Below, in pieces: positions 56,304-64,000 of a DNA stretch of 64,000 nucleotides; positions within the stretch are counted from its first letter, which is position 1, and each line of letters starts with the position of its first letter. The DNA comes from Ditylenchus dipsaci (lineage: Eukaryota; Nematoda; Chromadorea; Rhabditida; Anguinidae). The translations under genes were made by a program, and so were the position numbers. The notes beneath the pieces were generated by a model. That model saw only the letters and a list, made by a program, of their open reading frames with translations, was not told the origin of the DNA and did not search any database. The stretch is taken from NCBI GenBank assembly GCA_004194705.1, contig SADC01000289.1, forward strand, positions 124,001 to 188,000. Direction: 5' to 3'.

Positions 56304-57734
56304 AAAAATTCTAGAAACTATCGAATCATTGTTTTATTCATTGTCGATTTTAATATTCTACTTGTTTGTTGAATTTGCTTTAAACCAGCTCAATTATAAT
56401 TGTTTTGCCTATCATCACCACCTCATATATTCAAATCAATAGCAACAGACTAGGTAAACAGCAGTGACTGGCTGACCACTTAGTCTATTGACCTTTGCCT
56501 CTAACCCCACACTTTTGTTGTTGCTGTCTACTTGGCCTAGCCCTAATACCTTTGCTTTTCCGGCCTGCCTTCCTCTTGCTCACACTACCACTCATGTTAT
56601 TTTTAATCAAAGACATGTGGTTGGTTTAGAAAACTAGCTTGGATATCTCTATATAGTATTATTATTTCAAAGCAGGAGTAGGGGGACAGCCTTATTCATT
56701 TTTTGCTGAGAAGTAGTAGTATTGAGAGTAGTGCTCGTTAGGGCGTGAACTAAATGTTGCAGCAATCTATGCTGTTATTAGCACCACCACCTATTCATCC
56801 ACAACAACCACCTGACTGGACCAGCTTTTTTGCACTAACTAGCTATATTGTATGTAGGTGTCTGCAACCCGTAGAATTTTTCGTTTAATTTTTTCATAAC
56901 TTCACTTTATTTGAGAGATTGAAGCCATCTGCTTGCCAACCCTACTCGAAATGATAAAATTATTTGCCACTTTAAAAAAGTTAGCAGATAAATCGCAGGA
57001 GTTTCTCAAGATAAAAAGTTGACTATCAAACAGTAGCAAATAGTTATTTAGTTGGTTTGTGCCAATCAATAGTTACAACACCAAGTGACCACAACCACCA
57101 GGTCAATTAATTGTTTTTTGTGGGTGACCAGCACAAGCAGATGGACACTGCTAGGGGCACCAATATAGCGGGATCGCTCTTTTATATGCCGTTTGGGACT
57201 TCTGTTTTTATACATGTTAGTGAGAATCGTTTATTAAAACCGCTTTTCAGAAAATGCGAGTATTGATGGAGTGCAATATTGTATGTTGTTGATCAAATTG
57301 CTAGAAATAGTAGAGATGCTAGGTATTTATTCAATTATTTTGATTGTCATCGACTCTACTAGAGGATTGGGCATTACATTAGGCGATGCTGCAGCTGGTT
57401 GGTTTTTGTCTGGTTATGTATAAGATATCGCATATTGATACTTTTTAATTCTTTTTAGTTTAAAGGGCTACAAAGATTTTCATTATTTTATTTTTAAATA
57501 GTTTTCATTGTAAGCAGAAATTGTGGACCAAGAACACAGCTCAATATTCCAATAAAAGACCTTTTTCAAGCCCGACTTTTTATGTCGATTTCGTTCAGGA
57601 ACACGGGGTTGGAGTCATAGTTAAAGTAAGGGACCCAATGCCGAAAATATTCCAGCTCTAACTCCAACTCCTAATTCCAGAACGAGTTATTATACTACCA
57701 AACACAAGATGGCTCGCAAATAGGGCTGTCGACG

Positions 57735-58100
57735 TGGAATTTATTACTTTTGGATATTTTTTGAACTTTAGCTCCAAAAGCCATCTGTAGTTTTTGCTCG
57801 GTGATACCTTTTTTAAAATTCGACGATATTTCCAATAAAATGGTATATCCAGTGTCAAGACTATTTTAAAAAAATTTCATGCATGTGGCCTTTCTTTTCG
57901 ACGTGGGACGACGTCCAAATCGACTTTTCACGTCGACCCACGTCGACAAGAAAGGCCACGTGCATGAAAATTTTCTAAACTAATTTTGACGCTTAATATA
58001 CCATTTTGTTGAAAATATTGTCGAATTTTAAAAAGGTATCACCAAGCAAAAATAAGTACGTGAACAAGCCATTAGACACTCCAAAAGGTCCTATTTTTTA
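57735..58100. repeat. Hairpin repeat, counterpart of 2110-2470
   Basis: Inverted arms around about 57925 contain CATGTGGCCTTTCTTTTCGA and its partner TCGACAAGAAAGGCCACGTG. It lies upstream of the first recognised exon of the receptor gene. Confidence 0.65.
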
Positions 58101-58361
58101 AAAGATTCCAATACCCTTAGTTTTTCAAATTTTCTGTTTTCATTTATATTTTTTGCATTTATTTTTTCTCAAGTAAAAATGTAAATTTTGATAAAAAAAA
58201 AATTGAAGATGGTCGGTAATTTTTTAGTTAGATATTGCTTTTTTCCGTCATAAAATTACTCTATTCAACTGATTACTAGACGCGAAATTAGGAAAAGTTC
58301 GTTTGTCCATGCCAAAACAAAAATGAGCTTTCAAATTTCTTTGTTGAAAACCTATTCCTAG

Positions 58362-61300
58362 GAGGAATTTTCAAACTACCGGAGCTGATTGTGCACACCA
58401 ACAACAGCTACTTACAACGCCAGTCAGAGACCAGGTTGGAGTGTCGAATAGCTGGCCAGCCCACACTATGGACCAATGCCACATTGGACAGATTGTTGTG
58501 GCTCAAAGATGGCACACCTGTGAGTGAATTAAGGCATGCAAACAACGACTTTGTACTCACCAATTCTGAAAGAAATGCTGATGCTTCGCCAAACTCCCAG
58601 CCAAATGGTCAATCTGTGTAAGTTTTATTTTTTACTAAATATTTTGGAGGCTGTAGGTGAAAACACCCCTTAAATTAAGTGTTTACCCCCTCAAACTTTT
58701 AAAAAATCGTTATTCTCCCGAGGCTCTCGACCATACACGGCCGCCTGCGGCCGGCGCTCCGCCGGCGGAGGCGGCGAAATTTTTAAAATGCCGCAGGCGG
58801 CGGAGATAGAGGCGGCGCTCATTTTCGAAAGACATCGGCGGAGACGGCGGCGCTTTTTTTTTGGGGGGGGGGAATGTGCAAGTATGCTCTCGACAAACTA
58901 CCACAAACTACGAAAGAGTTGCCATAGTTCAAGCTTGTTCAATCAAAAATGTTATGAACCAAGACTAATAAGCGTAACTACAATTTTTAATGAATAGTTT
59001 CCAGATTGCGAATAGTACATGCCACTCATCACAGTGAAGGCGACTACCAATGCTCTGCCATTGTCAGGAACATCCAGGTTGCTGATGACCAGGCGGTGGA
59101 CAGCAGGCTTGTCTCTGCCCCGCTCAAGTTAAAAAGGCTAGGATCACTAAGTTTGAACGCTATGACGCTCCTATTGTCAGGGTGAAGCAGGGTCAGGTGG
59201 GTTCACAACCATTATGTTTACTTATTATCTAACATTTCTCACTTTTATTAATTCAGGTAGCCAGACTGGCTTGCTTTGGGCTGCCCGACGTGATACCTGG
59301 TCCACCAGAAGTCTTTTTCGAAAAAACATGGTCATGAAGGTCTAGCATTAGGCAGAACTGGTAAGTGTTTGAAGGCAGCACGGTGATGCATATATTTAAT
59401 TCAAGATGAAAATACTTGAGATTTAGTTTCACCTCCAGTGGGGCACGCAAATCTTGCTACAATTTACAATTTTAGGGAATGAGCGCTTCATAGCCACGCC
59501 ATCAGGCCTGCAAATAGCACTAACCCAGCCTTCGGATGCTGGCCGCTATTTCTGTGTGGTCAGAAATGTGTACACCAACCAGACCAGAAGGGCACCTCGA
59601 CCCACAGTCCTTGTGGTTAGTCATTCTTACGAAACTTCTGGGTTGAAAAGAGCCATTTAATTTCTGCGTTCTCTGAAAGGTGTTCCAAACGCGACCTTGA
59701 TTTTAGACTTTATTACATGTAAAAATTGGTAAAAGATGGGTCGCACAGAACGTGCGAATCTTTCTTGGCTACAACTCTTTTGTGCACTAAACTATGATAA
59801 ACGATATTCAGGTTGATCCAACCGGGTTCGGTGACCATCGCACAGTGCAGCATAACCACCAATACAACAGCCACAACTTCAGAAACTATTCTCGTCGACC
59901 CGGCCATTACTTTCCTAACCAAGAAGATCAGCAGCCAGTCATCCCTCACCCATTCCCACCCCTTTACCCACTCCAGAATTGTATTTCCCGAGTCCATCAA
60001 CCAGTCACAACCAGTTGAACTTCACGTAGTAGCTGGTCAGACTGCCATTCTAGAGTGTGTAATATGGCAGGCTAAAGTGGTGTGGAATAAACCTGACTTG
60101 TCCATGCCCACCGTGTCCCTTACAGATGATAGAGCCAGAATCAGACAGATCTGGGGGAACCTCAGGATCAAGCAAGTGAGTGTGGAGGACTCAGGAGAGT
60201 ATGTGTGTCATGGCCTAACATGGCCCACCACGCTTCTTACAGCAGTGGATTTGAGAAGGAGATTGTTGGAAGAGGAGCACCCAAGAGTTAGATATAAGCT
60301 GGTGGTACATGCTCCCACCAATGTCCGACTGATGCTGGCTCAACAGATGCACGACAAGAGTTGGCAAGTGAGTGGCTAAATGATGGCTTAATAAAGCGAA
60401 AAATACATTCATCAGTAAAATACTGCAATCATTTTTGAAGCCTTTGTACAAGCATTTATTGAAATAGCTCAAAGACTTTCCTATTAATTAAAGTGAATTT
60501 AGCTGAGTTGCTATGCACACAACCTTCGCTACGAAATCCCCATGGTCTACGTCAACGGACTGGCTCTAATAGATGCCATGGAGGAAATGGGCGTGCCTCC
60601 ACAAACCAACTTTTACACCAACCCTATCAATGTGACCCTCAAAGCCAACAATCCTTTGTCTGGCAGTATACAGGTGGTGATTATCACCTAACACATTTTA
60701 CATTCCTAAATTGGCGGCAAGTTACGGCCAGCTGGATAAGAGGTTTTGAACTCTTCAATAAAGATTTCATTTTTTAAATAATAAAACGCGTAAAAATTAT
60801 AAAATGATCTGTAAAATAATACAATAATTTTACACTTTCAGTGCATCTCTCGACCAGCCATGGAGGAAGCTGAAATCTACGGTTTTGAACTGGAAAGGGG
60901 CAGGGCCATGAACTTATATGTCGACAGTCGCCTAAACCAAAAGGCTATAGTAGCAGCCAAAAAACCTTCACCTGATCAAGTAGACACCCATGCTTCATCC
61001 CCTATGTCTTTGGAAGCCCAAGAGCCAAAGCAAACTACTGAAACACAAGAAGTAGAAGAAAAGCAGGTTCCGACCCAATCAATACCCCTAGAAATAGCTC
61101 AACCTGTAGCTTTTGTTGCCGGGGACCAGTCAGTGAGAGTGCAATGGGCAGTCCAGCCTGTGGAACATCCTCAACTCGCCCGATTGCTCAACTTTGCAGT
61201 AGAGATGAGGCGAAAGGACAGGAGGGCAGGGGAAGAAGATGGGGGAGAAGATGATGAAAGTGAAGAAGACGAAAACGATACAGAAGAGTGGAGTGTGAGC

Positions 61301-62304
61301 GACCATGTCCAGCCCCATGTCAGAGCCCTCACCATCCCAAGGCTAGTGCCGGACTCTGAGTAAGTGGATATTTCATAGATTTCAGTGAAAAACTAGTATT
61401 TTTTCAATTTTAGTTACCAATTTCGAATAACAGCGCATTTTAATGACCGTAGCAGGTTGAGCAGTCAGCCGACCGTCTGGCTAGGCATTGAACAAGCGCA
61501 ACCAGTCAAACCAGTAGTCCCTGCTATCCCTCAGGTGAGATAAGCTTTTTTAATTCAGCTAATAACCACATTTAAGATCACCCGGTTGCAAACAGTGTCC
61601 CACGAGTCCATGCTGCTAGCCTGGAACCACACATCTCAAGTCCCAAGTGGGGCTGACACAGCTTCGAAAGCCAAAGTGGACAAATACATCATCCACTACT
61701 CTCCCTTGGATTCCTGGAATGCGGAGAAGAACCCAATGAAAGTAGAGGTTAGTGCTGCCTCCAGTGAAATACTGCTGACTGAACTCGAGCCTGACACTGA
61801 ATACAAGGTAGGAATATCTAAGTTGACTTATATTCTTGCGTTAATTGATACATCTAGGTCTTTATCATAGCTGAGAACGAGGCTGGCAGAAGTCCATCTA
61901 GTCGACCTAGAATTGCTAGAACTTATGGTAAGTATTTTAGTTATTACTTAAAGCCTCTGCAATTTTTTTAAACCTGAGTGTTTTGCAATACTCTGCACAA
62001 CAGCTGTTATAATGTATGAAAATTTTCAGTGGTGACTGGATCAGACTTTGATAGCGGAGGAAATGTTTGGTGGGGCAAGGTTAGGAGGGACTACCTGAAC
62101 CTGCCTGAAGTCAGTCTCAAGTTTATGCTTATGTTTGGGGCACTGTGCATAGCTGGCATTTTACTCATTCTTCTCTGCTGCTTGACTGCTTGTAGACTCC
62201 GAGAGTGGAGAACGCAGGGCAGAGGCGGCTCAATTAGTCAGTTTGCGAATTTAAAGGGGAGTGTATCTCTTGTCCGTATCTGGTCCCGCATGGAAATCGT
62301 TTAA
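58362..62304 (+). CDS. Ig/FN3 single-pass membrane receptor, right copy
   Basis: Eleven exons: 58362-58617, 59005-59196, 59257-59360, 59476-59615, 59812-60367, 60503-60673, 60842-61359, 61414-61534, 61577-61807, 61858-61927 and 62030-62304. The order is: an Ig domain (TRLECRIAG to SEGDYQCSA), a second Ig with DAGRYFC, a third with ILECVIW and VSVEDSGEYVCHG, and an FN3 repeat with an acidic insert (EEDGGEDDESEEDEND) ending at YQFRITAHF. Then come a second FN3 (SMLLAWNH to ELEPDTEYK), the membrane helix FMLMFGALCIAGILLILLCC and a 45-residue tail to TAA. Such proteins are usually adhesion or guidance receptors. The amino-terminal exons are upstream and unidentified. Two problems remain: a frame change after SAPLK in exon 2 (shared with the left copy) and an extra A in exon 3. 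The junction phase between exons 4 and 5 is also off by one. Confidence 0.85.
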
Positions 62305-62988
62305 TCCAAATTAAACCACTTTCTGAGCTTGCTCGTTCGAATCTCTCTGGGTGTTAACTTCTTTTTGTTCGCAGTTTTTTAGCGATTGAGCTGAATTCAT
62401 GCTAAAAAATATCGACGAATCCATTGGAAAGATTTCCAGGATTGTTTTTTCAGTCAACAACTGTCTTAAATTTGCGAAATCAGCCAGAAACCATGTATTT
62501 CGGTTTATGTCTATTTTATCTATCGGTCTATTTTATTACTTTTTAAAGAGTGATAGTCATTTTCTAGAGTCAGAAAAACGCAAGGTACCTCATAAAAAAA
62601 TTCCTCATCAGATAAAAATAGACAGCACGTCAAAAGTTACTTCAGGAATCGGGTAGCTTGGATTTACAAATTACCGATTTTCGGACCACAGTCAAATTTC
62701 TATTCCCGGTTATCACTGTAGCTTAGGCGTTATGCTTGTGGAATCATGACTGATAAAAAAATACTTGAATTGCCAGCAAGATCCTGACAATTATTTTTGT
62801 AAATGTCAAATAACATGTGAAAAAAAATAAAGTTCACAACCATGGGGATTCGAAGCAGCAAGCTTAGAAAGTGCTTGAAATTGAATTGGAACGATTTCCA
62901 TGCGGGACCAGATGCGGACAAGAGATACACTCCTTCTTTAAAAAATCAAAAAATTAGGATCTGATATCAGGGATGAGCTTTTGTAAAT

Positions 62989-64000
62989 ATTTGCGGGAAA
63001 TAGTTACAAATTTTTGCATTTGAAAAATAGTTAAGCCGCTTTCACAATGGGTCTGGCACTCAGTGCGCGACCGGCTTCCTTTTCACTGTAATTTTTTTCT
63101 TGATTGCGAAAAAAAATTCTGTTAGCATCATTTTGTAGCTGAGATTAAGGGCGTCAACATGAGCCATTCAGAATTAACATGTAATCGTGAAATTTTAGAT
63201 AAAAATGCCCAGTCTGACACTGAGTCTAACACTCGGTCTGAGTGTCCGATTTAGTGTCAGACTGGGCATTTTGTGTTAAATTTTGAAATCACACGTTAAT
63301 TTTCAATGACTCATTTTGAAGCCCTTAATCTTAGCTACAAAATGGTACAAACAGAATTTTTTTTCGCAATCAAGAAAAAAATTACAGCGAAAAGGAAGCC
63401 GGGTCGCGCACTAAGTCCCAGACCCATTGTGAAAGCGGCTTTACAGCCTGTAACTATTTTGACATTTGTAACTATTCTTGTAACTATTTCTCGCCACGAA
63501 AGTAATAATTTAAAAAAAGTTACAGCCTGTAACTATTTTTGTCTTCGCTATAGTTTCTCGGCGCAAAATCAGCAATTAAATTTTTTAAAATTAAATTTGG
63601 TCAATTTCGTAAAAATTTCATGGTAGGCAAAAACCAGATGGCTTAGGACCCAATCCAGAATGGCCAAAAGCCAAAATTATTGGTTTTTGGGGGTTTACTA
63701 AAGGGGGAGTAAACTTTTTGCGAAAAAGCGATTCAGCGGATCAGAATTCCAGTCAGGTCGGCTTAATCGCTCAGAATCGCACGTTCCACTTTAAACCACC
63801 CTAAACTAAGTTTCTGAGCGACTAAGCCCATCTGATTGGAATTCTGATCCGCTCAGTCGATTTTTCGAAATAAGTTTACCCCCCTTTAGTAAACCCTCAA
63901 AAAACAATTATTCTTGGCTTTTGGCCATTCTGGATTGGGTCCTAAGCCATCTGGTTTTGCCTACCCTGAAATTTTTACAAAATTGACCAAATTTAATTTT
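62989..64000. mobile_element. Twin-hairpin element, right copy, cut by window edge
   Basis: Matches 8935 to about 9970, including the TATTTGCGGGAAATAGTTA end, the TGCCCAGTCTGACACTGA palindrome and most of the second hairpin. The terminal part is beyond the window. Confidence 0.75.

Larger units (their letters stand above)
55898..64000. repeat. Right copy of the large duplicated block
   Basis: Direct copy of 1 to about 9970. It lacks the insertions at 360-641 and 7299-8882 of the left copy, and so shows the empty sites for both. Coding frames are better preserved here. Confidence 0.95.

Noticed and set aside
1..64000. Retroviral or other viral sequence
   Set aside because: No reverse transcriptase, integrase, capsid or long terminal repeat pattern was seen on either strand.

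Overview
The window is animal nuclear DNA from an AT-rich, transposon-laden invertebrate genome. Genes are split by GT-AG introns, many only 45-70 bp long. The products are animal-type: an Ig/FN3 receptor, MARVEL tetraspans, an SLC17-like carrier, a LEM-3/Ankle1-like GIY-YIG nuclease and an RPB7 fragment. No bacterial, organellar or viral gene is evident. I cannot name the phylum. Most single-exon ORFs of 60-110 codons here are chance or repeat readings.

Layout. Positions 1-10134 and 55898-64000 are two direct copies of one block, 55.9 kb apart. Each carries an Ig/FN3 single-pass receptor gene. The right copy is nearly intact; the left copy has many 1-nt indels, an 11-nt deletion and a lost splice donor. 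The left copy also has two insertions that are absent at the same site in the right copy: a 282-bp hAT-type MITE with an 8-bp target duplication, and a 1.58-kb inverted-repeat element with satellite-like arms and exon-like cargo. Between the copies lie: an RPB7-like fragment (10.8 kb); the 3' exons of a tetraspan gene (13-15.4 kb) with a Tigger/pogo derivative in the intron and a nested hAT just downstream; an intact five-exon MARVEL gene on the minus strand (19.4-20.2 kb); a secreted-protein first exon (24.7 kb); a stray copy of the SLC17 first exon (25.5 kb); the GIY-YIG gene (29.1-31.1 kb); the 13-exon SLC17-like gene (38.1-44.2 kb); and single exons of unassigned genes near 45.7, 47.2, 51.0 and 52.9 kb.

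Mobile elements. Almost every gap and large intron holds short elements with terminal inverted repeats. They include pogo-type (TA duplications, CAGTCRA ends), mariner-type, hAT-type (8-bp duplications, TAGNG ends), a family with TACCGTATTTCCT ends, palindromic elements with tRNA-like arms next to G-runs, and a family I cannot assign. The last has 8-bp duplications, ends like GGCGCTAC or GACCCTAG, and often a C-run close to the end; five members are described. Target duplications and the empty sites in the second block copy define several boundaries to the base.

The genes do not form a pathway or cluster. Many frameshifts sit in homopolymers inside otherwise conserved exons, so much of the apparent gene damage may come from uncorrected long-read sequence. 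The 56-kb direct duplication could likewise be two haplotypes joined in the assembly rather than a real duplication.
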